A stretch of DNA of 64,000 nt from the NCBI RefSeq assembly GCF_000516985.1, contig NW_006917100.1, positions 1,167,490-1,231,489 on the forward strand. Reading direction: 5' to 3'. This document shows positions 45,054-57,818 of this stretch, piece after piece (position 1 is the stretch's first letter; each line of letters starts with the position of its first letter). A program made the position numbers and the translations under genes. The notes beneath the pieces were generated by a model. The model saw only the letters and a list, made by a program, of their open reading frames with translations. It was not told the origin of the DNA and did no database searches. The DNA is from Pestalotiopsis fici W106-1 (lineage: Eukaryota; Ascomycota; Sordariomycetes; Amphisphaeriales; Sporocadaceae).

Positions 45054-45538
45054 TTAACCAAGTCTGTCGGCATCCTTGTCGATATCAAAGATTGTCCTGA
45101 GCTCATCTTCCTTGACCCGGTCGTCCTTCAGCATGCGGTTGTCCACCCGGGCGTCCTCTCCCTCGACGCGCAGGGCCGGCTTGGGCACGACGGCCTCGAG
45201 GACAAAATGGTTATCGCAGTGAGGGCAGTACTCGTCGGCCTCTTCAAAGGACTCGACCTCCTTGCGAAAGCACTTGCGACACTTTTTGCAGGCAAACGTC
45301 ATTTCGAGCGTGGGCTTGAGCGTGTGCGACTCGCTCTCGTGGTGGCACTCTGCGCAGTCGAACCACTTGCGGCAGCACGGGCTGCGGATCGATACTTGGG
45401 CGTTGAGAACGTGTTTACTGTTTTTGGGAGAGATTGATGTGATTAGATGTTTGGTTTCTTTGCCAGCTTGTGAAAAAGGGGGACCCGTTTCTTCCAAAGT
45501 GCCGCGAGCAGATGGGCGGTGATGGGAGCTTACCACAT
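45054..45538 (-). CDS. CHY-type zinc-finger protein
   Basis: Two coding exons were deduced: 45538..45534 (only ATGTG) and 45417..45054, giving 122 aa. The 116-nt intron runs from GTAAGC to a CAG acceptor. Splicing yields a start M-C-K-H-V-L-N-A-Q, which supplies the first Cys and His ligands of the CHY finger. These are followed by SPCCRKWFDCAECH, the CKKCRKCF pair and CPHCDNHF. The tail is acidic (EGEDARVDNRMLKDDR). CHY fingers bind several zinc ions; yeast Hot13 (mitochondrial intermembrane space) is a distant relative, but this protein is closer to a separate cytosolic-looking fungal group, so no symbol is given. Retaining the intron would leave no ATG start, so the tiny exon is well supported. 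Confidence 0.85.
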
Positions 45539-47557
45539 GATGGTGTATGTTTTGCGCAGAGGCTCTGCTCTGCTCTGCGACTTTATCTTCTTGTTTGGGG
45601 GATGTCGAGTTACTGGATCTTGAAAGGAGAAACCCTTTATATGATTATGAGAACAAGAGTTTGCTCCAGCGAATCGGCTGCTGTCCTGGCTCGTTGGGTT
45701 TTTGGATGTCTCGATGGGCTTTTTAGAAATTTGGGAAACATTGACACGGGGAGAGCGCGGGGCGATTTCGCTGTTGCTTGCTAATAGCGGGATCCCTGCG
45801 GAATGCCAATGCCTGGGCTGGTGCCGATGCCAAACCCCCTGAAGGCGCTAAAAAGACACGGAGCGGAGCGGCGTACTTGGGAGGAGTGCTCTGGGTTCTG
45901 CGGGCGGAAGCCTTGTGAAGCTGCTCAATTTTGTCTTGTCGCTATTCATGAGGGCGCAAATGGTTCAAAGTTGAAGAGTTAGCCAAGGTTACAGACAAGA
46001 GGAAGCAGAGGACTTTGGTGTTTGGGTATGGTATAGAGAATCCTAATAGCTCACTGTATCCTTTCACGTTTAATAGTCATTGGCTTGCTATCATCTCCAC
46101 CATGTTGGAAATAGACTAAAGATCAGGTATATCTAGGTAAGCATCAGGTCACTTATCGCGATCATTTCCAATCGGCCATATACATGACGAGGACGATCAA
46201 AGATGCCGAAAATATCTTTACTTACTTGAATGTTCAAGTAAATCCATAAGCAGTAAAGTTGATACCTGGGCAATCGGAATTCTAGAAACTCCAATTTAGG
46301 AACATGATAAAAATGTACTGAGGATCAACCTGTGACTACCAGAAACTTGATTCTTTTTTGTGCCCGCTTCAAGCGGAGTGATTACAAGAGAATACAAGTG
46401 AAATCAATGCAATTCTGGTAAGGAGAATAATATAAAATCTATCCATATTCTCGTGCATGTGCATGTCTTGGTATGTAACTAACCTAGACTGGTAGTAAGG
46501 TAGTCTTTAGCATTCTTATAGTCATCTTGGAAAGGGCCCCATTTTTTTCAACTATAAGAGGCATGCGATTAACCTCATTTAACGAGAAATCTGCGATAAA
46601 AATGCACAACTCAATAATCCGAAATTATGAAAGCTTCAAACCGGATTGACACTTCATCCAGAAAATTGAGAAAGAGAGAGAAGATGAATTACAATTGAAA
46701 GGACCCCCTTGTCTGTGCTTCACGCAGGGGGTGTATCGAGGAGTGTCCTGGGGGTTCGGAGACTCGATCCTGATTGGGGCACCTCTCCCTCAGTGGTCCA
46801 ACCTATATGACACTTGTGATGGTGTGGGGGGTTGGTCGGGATTGGTCAAAGAACACTCGAGCCCGACGACGTTGGACTTGCCCATTGCAACGAACTCCCT
46901 CTTCCCCCTCCCCCAAGCGGGATCTGAGGCTTCCGGTATATACTGGATTTGCAAGGTTTGAAGCTTGAAAGGCTTACGTAGACCCTCAACGAAAACACAC
47001 CTCCTCTGTTCTCAGCAACTCAATAACCCTGACGAGAGCATCACCTCGTGCGCAAGTCCCCCATTTGGGGAAGCTCAATGATGACGATACCTAGACAGTC
47101 AGCATCTACCTGCTTACCATTCTATTGAAGTCAAGGGGAGGGGGGGATTTGCGGCACCAGTATCGTGATGGTGCCCCTACCACTTATGAAGCAGACATAC
47201 CCTCCCTTGTGATGGGGGCACAGCCTCCTGCTAACATAGTACTTTGAAACACGGCCGCGATATTCTTGGAAAGTGCGTTGGAATCATGAGCCTATATTAT
47301 TCTGCCGTGGAAAATGGACCAATGACAAGTGTGCAATTGATCAAGGGCTCGGAGGCTCGTGTAAATGGTGTGATCTCTGATTTCTGTAGGTAGGTAGTTT
47401 CGAAACCTCGTGGTGTATATATCTCTATATGACCGCCCAGTTAAACCCTGGGCTCTGTCCCTCCTCCAATACTACGTCGAGTATTGGTAACTGCTGATTG
47501 TTGCCATATTGAGACTATAACCAGGTCCCATAATATCTCTAATTCGGTTGTCTTATA
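45539..47557. other. Divergent intergenic region
   Basis: About 2 kb between the CHY gene start and the start of the surface protein at 47558. AT-rich sequence lies at 46060-46660. A GTAGGTAGGTAG motif lies at about 47386-47397, and TATA-like ATATATCTCTATATG near 47417-47431 precedes the plus-strand gene. No coding frame with recognisable features was seen. Confidence 0.5.
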
Positions 47558-48163
47558 ATGAAGATCTCAATTCTTCATCTCCTCGCCCTCGGCGTGGCCG
47601 TACACGCAATTGCGTCCAATGACGACGGAACCGACGCCGTGGTTGCCTCAAGTCACAAGGATGACGATGACGACGACAGCAGCAATGACAATGGCCACGA
47701 TGGATCTGGCGATGATGACTGCGATGACGGCGACGGCGACGACCATCACCATCACCACCACCACCACGACTCATCCGCGTCGGAAACGACCCTATTCTCG
47801 ACGGGAACCAGCGTCGTGACCTCGGATGATTCCACGTCCACCGTCACCATAACCTCGCCCACGAGCACCATCACCATAATCATAAGCACAACGGCCGCCA
47901 GCAGCACGGACGGAACATTGACAACATCTTCCACGTCCACCATCACCACGACGACTACCGTCTCATCCGGTGCAGCATCGACTAGCTCGGCCGAGGCCGA
48001 GAGCGGCACTACTACTACTACCAAGACGTCATCGTCGACGACAAAGTCTACCAGTACCGGCACTTCGACCACGAGCATCGTGACGGCGGCTGCCGCGACG
48101 AATGTGGGATCTGCTCGCGGCGGACTAATGGCTGCCGCTTTGGCTGGTGTGTTTATGCTCTGA
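47558..48163 (+). CDS. Small Ser/Thr-rich GPI-type surface protein with His8/Asp tract
   Basis: A single exon encodes 201 aa. Residues 1-19 form a signal peptide (MKISILHLLALGVAVHAIA). Residues ~20-70 are extremely Asp/Asn/Ser/Gly-rich, ending in an eight-histidine run flanked by Asp (DDHHHHHHHHD). Residues ~72-180 are almost entirely Ser/Thr with Val/Ile/Ala, expected to be heavily O-mannosylated. The last ~20 residues (GGLMAAALAGVFML) form a hydrophobic GPI-attachment signal without a basic cytosolic tail. The combination suggests a cell-wall or plasma-membrane mannoprotein whose N-terminal tract could bind divalent metals such as Cu, Zn or Ni; this is inference. Low-complexity sequence makes homology hard to judge, but the complete signal-to-GPI layout argues for a real gene. 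Confidence 0.72.
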   Translation: MKISILHLLALGVAVHAIASNDDGTDAVVASSHKDDDDDDSSNDNGHDGSGDDDCDDGDGDDHHHHHHHHDSSASETTLFSTGTSVVTSDDSTSTVTITSPTSTITIIISTTAASSTDGTLTTSSTSTITTTTTVSSGAASTSSAEAESGTTTTTKTSSSTTKSTSTGTSTTSIVTAAAATNVGSARGGLMAAALAGVFML

Positions 48164-48753
48164 GCGTTGCGCTCATCGTGGCTTTGGATCCATCATGTTG
48201 AGAAGCCCTGGGAAGCAGGAATGGTTTCAATGGTGGTATGAGTTGAATGATGGAACAGGGACTGGAAGCCTTAATTTTGGAGCCGTGTTGGTCTATGCAA
48301 ACTCTTGTTACTGGGGTCTCGGATTTGATGCTGTGTGATATTGATATACCCCCTTTTTGTACCAAGAACTCTTAATTGTCTCTTACATGTTTACAAGTTG
48401 GCATAATTTTTTAATTTTTTTTTTCCCTTGCAATGTTCCATTGTTGTTAATTTATGTTCAGTCCAACAACGCGAGGATGTATCTCTGAGACAAAATATCG
48501 ACTGGTATGTTGCCATGCCACAGTAGACCGCTAATACCAAGGTATAACAAGGGAGACTTTGATTAAAAGTGGTGTGATGATAAAAATCTACTTATCAAAG
48601 CATGCGAGACGCCAAATGATTTGCTAATTACAAGCGTGGAAGTCTTTTTTTCCATTCAAAAACCCATTGATAATGACGAGGTATCTCGCGATCTGAGCCT
48701 TCTATTCGAGTTATCGTTGAGACCATCCCGTGGTCATCGTATACCAGCTTCCG
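48164..48753. other. Convergent intergenic region
   Basis: 590 bp between the stop of the surface protein and the stop of the minus-strand transcription factor. It includes a T-rich run near 48408-48424. No gene was seen. Confidence 0.6.
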
Positions 48754-51208
48754 TCATGCCCCAAACTTACTCAATTCAATCCAAGATCGTGCTTCTACCC
48801 TGATGCCACCAGACCCAGCTCCAGAACTCGAGTCTCCTTCCCCTCTCGGTTGTCCTCTACTAACATCTCCGTGATCTGTTCCCAATATCCTCGCCTCAAT
48901 CTGACGGCCTCTCTGCTCCCATCGCTCCCTAAAGCCGGCACACCATAACCTCTCCAGGGCGCCATCACCAGCAGCGGCAGCACCAATGCCATCGTAGAAC
49001 CTCTCGACAATGTACAGTGGCGCGGCCACGAGGTCGGGTTGGCCCAGGGGGCCCACGCCGCCGTCCTCGTAGGGCCTGCCAATGGCCCAATCGAGGCTGC
49101 GGCACACGTTGGCAGCCAGCTTGCGAATCTCGCGCTGTCCGTACTTGTTGCGGTTGAAGAGCGGTGTTGCTGAAGCTGCCAGTTCGTCGCCGCTGGTGCG
49201 GCCCGAGGGACTGCTCTGGGCGCTAATGGATGACACTGGGTAGGGACTAGTTGGTGGCTGCTGCTGCTGTTGCTGCTGTTGCTGTTGTTGTGCATAGTAA
49301 GGCAGGTGATATGCTGGAGTTTGCTGTCGAGTCGGGGTGTTCAGATCTTCCTCGTGTATGGTGCCATAGTCGAGCGTTGCTGCAGCAGTGGGCGATGATC
49401 CATAGACATGTCCGGGTGCATGAGGTTGTAGATACACGGTCGTGGGTGCTATGGGCCCCTGAGACAGTACACACACCCTCGTGTCATCCAGCGGAAATGG
49501 ACCGGTTGGTGATTGATGGCTTGCAACACTGCTGTTGGTTGCAGTACCAGCAGCGATATTCTCCGAATGCGTGAGGTTCACAAGCCGTGCCATCATTCCG
49601 TACAGAACAATCAACCCCGTCCAGTAATATATGTGGGCAAGGCCACCTTCTGAGCTTGGAAACTCATATGTAACCTCAAAAGGGGCCTGTCCTTGCTCCC
49701 ACTGGCCTGTTCCATGATTCACACCGTTGCCAACCCCCCATGGCCAATATAGAAGAGGGCAGTTAATATTCTTCGATGCCGCTAGTTCCATCTCAGCATA
49801 CCAGGCCTCGAACTGGCTCTCAACGTTTGCGCAGACTGAGGCAATATCCTTTGCTTTGAGGTCGCGGAATACGCCTGGATGCAATGACAAGACTCGATCA
49901 GTTCGCGACAGTAGCGCCGGAAGCTGGGAAATAATGTCGAGGAGGGTATCGAGGGCCGTCTTGGGCGAACGTTCCCAGGGTACCGTTTTCCATTCCGGAT
50001 CTGCCATGGGAGTCGGATTGTGGTTGAGTAGAGCAGCAAAGATCTTATAACGAGGCGTTAGTGATGTTCTCCTTTGTAGCACTCAAAAAGGAGGTCTTGA
50101 AGGAGCGAGGACGCAGAGAAGTGAGCCTGAAGCGACATTCCCTGTGTATACTGGAGAGACAGCGGGGCCAGACTTACTGCGTTTGGGCGGTATATCCGAG
50201 TAAAGAAGTGGTGTGCTGGAAACTCCTTGAATGCCTCGGGGCCTAGTCGATGGATCGGACTCCCAAGAATGGCCGGGTCTTTCCACGGTGGCTTATTGCT
50301 ATGTGATGCCGAGGCGCTTTGCTGTAAGATGAGCAGTCAACACCAGCTACACGGACTTGGACATGTTGTAGGAAGAATATGGGGAAATGGTTCGTATGTC
50401 TCACCTCGTAAAGGAACAAACATATACCCAAGGCTTCAGGGCCCGGCTCTACCCAGCTTTGACCCTGACTTGCTCGCAAATTCCCTCGTGGGAGGGAGAC
50501 GAAGCATTGCGCTTCCAGCTGAAAATCATCCTCCGTGAAGGGAGGCACGACATCGGCCCTCGCCGATATGGGAAGGCTCAACTTGACCTCCCAGTCACCT
50601 AATCGCTCATGGCCCCTCCTGACACTCTGGAGTTTGGTATGGATGGCTGCAAATCGTAGTCGGTGCAGACCAGCTACGGACGCAACGTCAATAGTGTCGA
50701 CCCAGCTCGTCTTGATCGGGTTGACTTCTGTAAACTCGAGCTGGGCATCCTTTTGCTCTCCTTCCGAGGCCGCACGTTTTCGGATTTTTGTAGGCTCTGG
50801 ACTTGAGCTTGATGCTGCTGCTGATGCTGCTGCTGATGCTGCTGCTGTCTCGATTGCCTTCTTCCTAGCCCCTGAAGAAGAGGAAGAGGAAGACGTAGTA
50901 GTCTGGAGATTTCGCGGTGGATGCGAGGCACAACGTCCTTTGTCTTTCAAAGTACCCACGATGAAGACGGTTTCCGTCTGATAACCCTCACACTGCCGCC
51001 CGTGGCCGGTGCACTTTTTGCAAAACGGTCGAGTGTTGTCGCACTACAGAAATCGTCAGGACGGGTCGAACCACGAGCCGCCGTTGTCACCGAGGGATCC
51101 TCGGCGACGGGCGTGTCTTCACGATGGATCTGGGATGATAGTACCTACCGCAACTCGTCTTTTCCGGCACGTATTACATCCCTTGAACTTTCCTTTAACC
51201 CCAACCAT
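48754..51208 (-). CDS. Zn2Cys6 fungal transcription factor
   Basis: Four exons were deduced on the minus strand: 51208..51149, 51043..50405, 50321..50178 and 50043..48754, giving 710 aa. All introns are GT-AG, exons join in phase 0, and branch sites include CTGAC and CTAAC. The N-terminus MVGVKGKFKGC leads into a perfect binuclear cluster C-x2-C-x6-C-x6-C-x2-C-x6-C at residues 11-38. The second Cys block is reached only after splicing intron 1. An Ala/Ser-rich linker with a basic patch follows. The rest matches the fungal-specific regulatory region (GPEAFKEFPAHHFFTRIYRPNA, joined to IFAALL and a PEWKTVPWERSPKT-like segment). A polyglutamine run of about 12 lies near residue 535. The target genes are unknown. 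No neighbouring pathway genes hint at function. Confidence 0.87.
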
Positions 51209-53425
51209 TTCCTCTCTTCTCAGCTTGATGGTTTTGTTTCTTATAAGTGAATCCAAGTAAGTACTTGTATGAGGCTGCCGTCTCCCAGCACGATCTTGTC
51301 GAAATACGGTTTCCCAACTAAGAACTTCTTCTCGAGTGATGTTGGCCTAAGTGTAAAAACGATTCTCGTTGCCCTCATTGGCGCCGTGATCAAGTCTCTC
51401 TTCAATATCGTCTTCGAAACATACACTAAACGGCCAAGGATGACTTGGTTGGCTGAAGGATTTTTGACAAATATGCGGAGCTGAAAAGGGTTAAAAAAGG
51501 AAGATGGATAGGGGCAATAGCGGCAGCATGGCAAAGTATGACTGCAATCCTGTGGCGTGGGGGCGATGGGAACAATAAAGTAAGAAGCACATTGATGAGA
51601 TGAGGGGGGGGGTTTCTCTCTTCTCAACGGCCCGGGGATGTCATCCACTCAATCGTGCCTGAAGCCCTACGGCATGGCGATGACTCCCTCGTGGTGCAAT
51701 GCCTCAGCGGCGTCCAAGAGATAGGGCCAGCTGATTGGTGATGAACGATGGACTTGGCTCGAGTATGAAATATTATTGGACAAGGACAGACTCCGACAGG
51801 ATGGATCACTTCGGTAACTCATGCCATAGGGGAGCGGGTTTCGTGTGTATCGTATTCAAGGTGGGACTGCTGCCAAAATTCTGCCTTTACTATGTACTGC
51901 GTATCTTGGCTCATGTTAATTTTTTTTTTAAATCCCTCCCCACCCAGCATACCTGGTTTACCAAACCACATGGGACGTAACCCTAGGATGACGAATGCTG
52001 ATTCGTTCTTGACACAAAGTCCATGACGAGGGATCGAATAGGCTATTGGAAGTAATGGTGCCCACTTTCGTGTATCCGACTTGGCAGTCTATATGCAGCC
52101 CTACGAGGATGCATACCATCGAATTGTCACAGCCACCCATAATTATGAACCGTGCCTCCGGCTGGCGTGAATGAGTAAGGCAGAATTGTCCAAAGCAAGG
52201 TCCGAACAATACATAGTAGACGTGCCGTGCAGGAACGACTACTGACTGACACGCACGGATATGGGGTGTCTGTCATCTTCTTCGTGTGTCCCCCTGGAGA
52301 GGCGCTGGTCATGAGAGTCGAGGGGGTGAGTGATTACCCCGGAGCAGAGGTGAAGGGGCACGGACAAGTCGATCATTAATCATCCTATGACAAGACCTCG
52401 TCACAGATGTTCTTCCAGGCCCGAAAGCTGAGGAGTATTGTTGATCTGTCTTCTGCCACATTTCTCCCTGTGCCTCAAAAAAGCTCTGCTTGCCTGCCTG
52501 CCTGCTTGCTCCGCCATGGATGTACTGTAGATCGATTTACGGGAGGGTCCGGTGTGGCCGGTCATCTCGTTCGGGCATGCCCTCATGTCGGTCAGCCAGT
52601 CAAAAGACGGAAAGCCTTAAGCCGATGTGGCCATCTGCCAGGGCTGCCGATCATCCTGGACGTCTAAAGAACAGCGCATGACGCGAGAGAAGCAGACGGA
52701 AGAATAGAAAAAGAAGTCAGAGCATGGTACTTGCTTACTCCTAAGGCCTGTCAGTCCGCATTGCGTCCGCTCGCTTGCCAATGCGCGATCAAGGCCTGAC
52801 TGACGAGTATGATGGAGTATCGAGGTGCGGTTAACGGGGACGTTCCCCGTGGCCGTAGGGCTGTTAGTGGGTGGCGGTATGCGCAAAAGGGTGGAGCCTC
52901 TAGGTTCATACAGAGTAGTATCGCAGCCGTATGCTGACGTCTGATTCGACGCTCCAAGAAATGAGACTCTATCGTATTGGAGCGAATAAGACGCGCCCTT
53001 TCGGTCCTATGCGGCACGGAATCGATGATGGCCTCGGCAGTAAGATTTGTGTCACCAACGAGACAAAAGACCCATCGTACATACGAAAACCTGGCCTGGT
53101 GGCATCAGCACTTGAACTTCTTGAGGCGCAATGCTCTAGCTATTTCATAACGACGACTAGATCAATTCAATCAAGAGAAACAATGGGGAAGAAAAGGAAT
53201 TAATTATATCTTCTATCTTCTTTATTCAATTGCTTTATCTATGAGGACCGTTTCGTGTACTGCATCACCATCCCTTGCTGCTGGACATGCCCCTCTACAC
53301 ACCAGTCTAGTTGGAAAAGAAAAAGTAAACCGTCTACTCATTTACCACAATCAAGCACAGTATCCTGCCTATGAGAGCAACGATACCGGCTGTTTCCCCC
53401 GACATATCCCCACAAACATGGCTTT
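51209..53425. other. Intergenic region
   Basis: About 2.2 kb between the start of the transcription factor and the stop of the CorA gene. It contains a T9 run near 51920, a G-rich run near 51605 and GCCTGCCTGCCTGC-type repeats near 52489-52506. No gene was recognised on either strand. Confidence 0.55.
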
Positions 53426-55338
53426 CTAGATATACTTGGCCCGCTTGGCGATATACAGCGCCAGCAGCGAAAACGTCACCATAGTGGCCACAATGCCCCC
53501 AAATGCATTCAGATTCTCGCTGCTGTCTGACTGCCAAGGAACCTGGACATTCATGCCGAAGAGACCGGTGATCACGTTCAGGGGGACAATAACAGAAGCC
53601 AGGAAGGTAATCTTGGCAAGGCCTTCGTTCGTCTTGGTGCCTTGAGTAATACTGTCAATAGTCAACTGGGCGAGGTAGTTGCTGTGCGCCCGTGACAGAA
53701 TCTTCTCGAAGTGCGTCAGGTTGGTCATCATTGTGACCACATGGTCTTGAATGTCACCCAGGTACATGCCGATATCCATTCTGGGCGTGACTCTATAATT
53801 TTCGTTGCATCGCTTAGCAAAACCCTTGAGGACATCAGCCTTGCCACCCAGGATGCGCATGAGACCAAGTGTGTTCTTTCGAACGGCTCCTATCTTGCGT
53901 AGAAAAGTGTGCATGTCTTCGGCTCTGGCGATGAAAACCGAGTCTTCAATTGACTCCGTCTGAAGTTCGATCCGGTGGATCGCAGGAGCAAATGAATCAA
54001 CGATATTGTCGCTAAATGGATACTTGTCAGATAACTTGCTTCCGACGAGCAGATTCATATCAGCAGAACTTACATCAAAGCATAGCAGATCCAGTCACTA
54101 CTCAGTGAAAGGTAATCCTTCAACATGGTGATTCTTCCACGGACATTCTTTGCGTGCTCGTTGGGCTGGAAGCTAAAGCTCAGTGTACCTTCGCGGAAGA
54201 CGATGGTGTAGATGTTGTACGGCTCGTAGTCAGGGCCGTCCTCCTCCTGGATGACGGTGAAGGAGCGAAAGCAGGCAAAGTAGTACGATGGGAAGAGTTC
54301 AATCTTCTCCCGGGTTTCCTGCACCGTGATATCTTCAATCGTCAGAGGGTGAATTCCAAAGGCCTTGCAAATAGCCCGGACCTCGTCCTCTGTGGGATTG
54401 TTGATGTTCAACCACCAGACTCCGTCTTGCTCATCTTCGGGGAACGAAAACAGGCCCCGCACGGATTCACCAGGAAGAACCAGGCCGCCAAAGGACGCAG
54501 CATGAATAGTCGACTCCCAAGTTGATGAAAAGAAGCTGAAACGATTAGGGTCGTAATGTTCACGAGCCGGAGCCTGAGAGGCCCCCGATGACATCAGAAC
54601 CTCGCCCTTCTCATCGGCAAGTGACTCCGGGACCGGAGGATTAACAAAGTCGCCATCGACAGTGATCATTGGTGAGGCGCTAGGAATAGCCGGGTCGGGC
54701 TGTAAGTTGGGGAAGACTCGAACAGCTCCATCGGTGTCGCCGCGCTCAATCTCGTCAGACTCAATGAAGTTCTCGAGATATTCAAAATCGATATACAGCT
54801 CATCCCGTCGATGTTCATCCTGCATGGGGAAACAGACGTCGTCCTCGGCCGATTTGTTCGAGGTCAAACTGACTCTGTCATTCTCGACAGTCAAGGGGCC
54901 AGACCTATGGGTGCGGTCACTACGGCGACTGGCAGTCGACAAGGTTCTTTGCAACTTATCGCCATCTCCCTTGTCCCGTGTGTCCGATGACATGGAATAA
55001 AGGCGCTCGCGGCGGCGCGCCTCGGCGAATGCCTTGACAGAGTTGGGAGGAGACACTGATCGGTTTGTTTCCACAGTGGGACGACGGATGCGAGGAATGG
55101 TCGGGGACAAATCACCGCCATCCTCGTCAATGTCAACAATAGCTTCCTCAAAGTCGCGGACACGAATATCCGAAGGCGACACTGGCAGGTCGTTCCTAGA
55201 TCCATAGAGGGTGTCGACAGTGCCTCGCCGAGGCCTCTCTAGTCGTTGGACCGATGAAACCTGGTGACGGTGATCGTCCAACTCGGGGACCGGAGTGTTG
55301 TAGCCTCCTCGGACGGAAACTTCTTCGTGGTCAGACAT
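53426..55338 (-). CDS. CorA-type magnesium transporter (Mnr2/Alr-like)
   Basis: Two exons were deduced: 55338..54074 and 54011..53426, giving 616 aa. The 62-nt intron has a GTAAGT donor, a CTGAC branch and a TTTAG acceptor. Splicing restores a continuous helix reading YALIDNIVDSFAP. The N-terminal ~240 residues are disordered and Ser/Arg/Asp-rich. The CorA funnel domain begins around residue 260 (RFSFFSSTWESTIH) and includes GVWWLNINNPTEDEVRAI. Two C-terminal helices flank the pore: VIVPLNVITGLFGMN (the family-defining G-M-N at 574-576) and the last helix ending in AKRAKYI. CorA proteins form pentameric Mg2+ channels. The long N-terminus fits the eukaryotic vacuolar or plasma-membrane subgroup, but location is not provable here. 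It is divergent from spc1, 2.5 kb away. Confidence 0.93.
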
Positions 55339-57818
55339 TGTGGCGAAATAACGTCAAAATTCCAAAATTTCCAAGGCAATTATTTATCTGGTGAAACCCA
55401 AAATACCCAAAAAGCGAGGCGCAAGAAGCAACTCGATGTTGAAGCAGGAAGATACTCGTAATGGAGTAGGAAGCTGCCGGAAAAGCCTTCCGCGATTCGT
55501 TCAAGGGAAGGCGTTCATGCTGGAGATCCAGTCACCTAGGAGTGCATTCGTTTCGCTGCAGCAGGCGTGGGCAGCACGCCAACTGCTGAATGAACTTGCT
55601 TGTAATTGCAAGCCAGACGTTTTGCTTTGAACTCTGCAATGCCACAAGACTGGCAAAGAGGTTCTTGGTTTTGCGTTTAGGTGGTGGTTTGGTATGTTAG
55701 TGTGGTCAAAATGGCTGGTGTCGAGGGCCAGTTATGGGGGCTTTGTATCGAGGCCGCTGTAGACCCAGCAGAGTGGGCCGAGGAGCGGGCGGGAAAAGGA
55801 AAACTTGATGCTATCGAGGCCCGCCAACTTGATTACTGTGTCGGATCTAGCGGTGTTGGCCGCGTGAGAGGTGTCAACTAGCTATGGAAAATAGCGCAAT
55901 GCAAAGGAGGCCTCTGAGCAGTCTGACGGTTCCCGATAAGAGGTGATATTTCGGCAGGGGTTGACCGTCTCGTGGTATTGGAGTTTAGTGAACTTGCAGG
56001 CGGCTTGTGACCAAGTACAGAAGTTGAGCGCTTCGAGACTCGTTGCTTGTGGTGGAAAATGAGTAGAAGGCGTGGTTGAAAGGTTGGGCAGGATGCGAAT
56101 GACGTTGGTCCCGGCGAAGGATGATTGCACTTGGTGTCGTCAGGGTCAAAACTGTCGTGGTTGTTTATGCCGGAGGGTGGTCGTCGATATACTTGTCAAG
56201 CGCAAATGTTATTGCACGGTAGTAGTTTGACGCGAAGAAAACATGGAGTTGTTGTGCCAGAAATGAGGAAAAAAACAATATTGGTTTTTTCTTTCTTTTG
56301 GCACTGGTATGGGCAGAAGTCTGGCGGGTTTTTGTGGTGTTTTGAGGAAACGGATTTGTTTTTGGTTCGAACCAAAGGGAAAAGAAAGATTTTAGTCTAG
56401 AAGTCCGGCCCTGGCCAGAAGGGTGGACCCCCGTCGAATTGGGCGAAAGGGATCTCAGCAGCAGGAATCCTAGCCCACGCACGAGCCCTGTCGTCAGTGG
56501 TTTTATTAGTCAGTGTTCAGTTCAGGTTCAGTTCTTCTAGGTTTTCTGGCTGGTCCCTTGTCTACGAGGCCAAAAAAGTAGCTGCAAACATCCCTCTTTT
56601 TTCTTTTTCTTTTTTGATCCCTGCTTTTTAACCATGTACGCCACAGAAACAGAATTTGGCCTGCTCCTGTACTAGTGTAGGTCTGTTGACTTCCGGATTG
56701 TCGGGTATCTACTCAGTCTCATCCTGCAATTTGAGTGCGGCACATTTACAATCCTTGTAATTGGCTGCTTGTTCACTTGGGCTTGATCTCTGGACTCCCG
56801 AGACATGGACGACGATGAATAGTTGTAAATAGTGTACCTCGACGGTAGGAGAATCCACGCTATTGAGGTCGACTGCGCAACATGAACTAAGTGCCGAGCA
56901 TCCATGCCTCTCGGGGAGTCCAGCCAAGGCAGCGCCATTTTCGGTGCACCCGGCGTGAGAATCATGGATCTAAAACATAAACCTTGAGAGTGTTTCCGCC
57001 AACGGCTTGCGCTGACAGCTACATGTGCTGGATTGATTTGGTGCTTCTTACCTCGTAATATCAGACGACTTTTTTCTTTATCGACCGCCTTGAATTTTGT
57101 CAACGAGAAGTTGGCCAGACTGTATCCCTCTCTTTCAAACCTAGCTAGCGATGACTGCATCGAAGATTCGATGGTACCCATTTCATGCGACTGATGATAT
57201 CGCAATCTCAGGTGCTGGGCAGTCATTTCTAGTGTCTCCATTTTATGCTTTTTACTTTACCAGGTATCGATGGTGTAGAAAACCCAACGTGGAATCAACT
57301 GGGAAAAAGTTCAAGATGATCAGTCCTTGGCTGAGTGGCATTTGAATCGATTATTAAGTGTGCCGTATTCCGTGGGCGCCGGTCAAGTTCGGGATTCTAA
57401 AGGTTTTTATTCCCTTTTGGTCTTTTCCCTCCAAATACATGCGTCACTTGTTTTCACATTCAAACCTCAAGTTCAATTTCCTTGCATCGTACTTGTAGAT
57501 TTGGGTCGACCGCTGCGGAGGCGGGTCGCGGGAACCGCAACAAAGCTTTCCCCCTTTCAGCCTCCTAGCTCCCCCCTCTTGCCCCCACTCTGGGTCCCAT
57601 CGACTTGAGGCTGAGGCTGAAAGTACCACGTAGCCGTTAGAAACACTGTGATCGGTACAATCCTCCAGCTGTGGACACCATCTCCGAATTGCTTCCAGTA
57701 TTATAACCACTTGGCCAGCAACGAACTTCCAAGGCAAGCAAAAAGACAAGCATTGCAAACGACTACACGACTCTCAAAACCACTCTGTGAGGCTTGTGAC
57801 TCCAGTTAATTGCACATC
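55339..57818. promoter_or_regulatory. Divergent intergenic region (CorA / spc1)
   Basis: About 2.5 kb between two divergent start codons. It has T-rich stretches near 56285-56300 and 56595-56615 and a GGTTCGAACC palindrome near 56368. The GGTTCGAACC resembles a tRNA box B but lacks an A box at proper spacing. No coding gene was recognised. Confidence 0.5.

Noticed and set aside
46695..46961. 88-codon plus-strand frame
   Set aside because: Short, with no recognisable features and no splice partners. It lies in AT-rich intergenic DNA.
50243..50404. Read-through continuation of the transcription-factor second exon
   Set aside because: A GTGAGA donor at 50404 and a downstream exon with the conserved regulatory-region sequence show this stretch is mostly intron.
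56360..56385. GGTTCGAACC resembling a tRNA box B
   Set aside because: No box A at suitable spacing and no cloverleaf; it is a simple palindrome.
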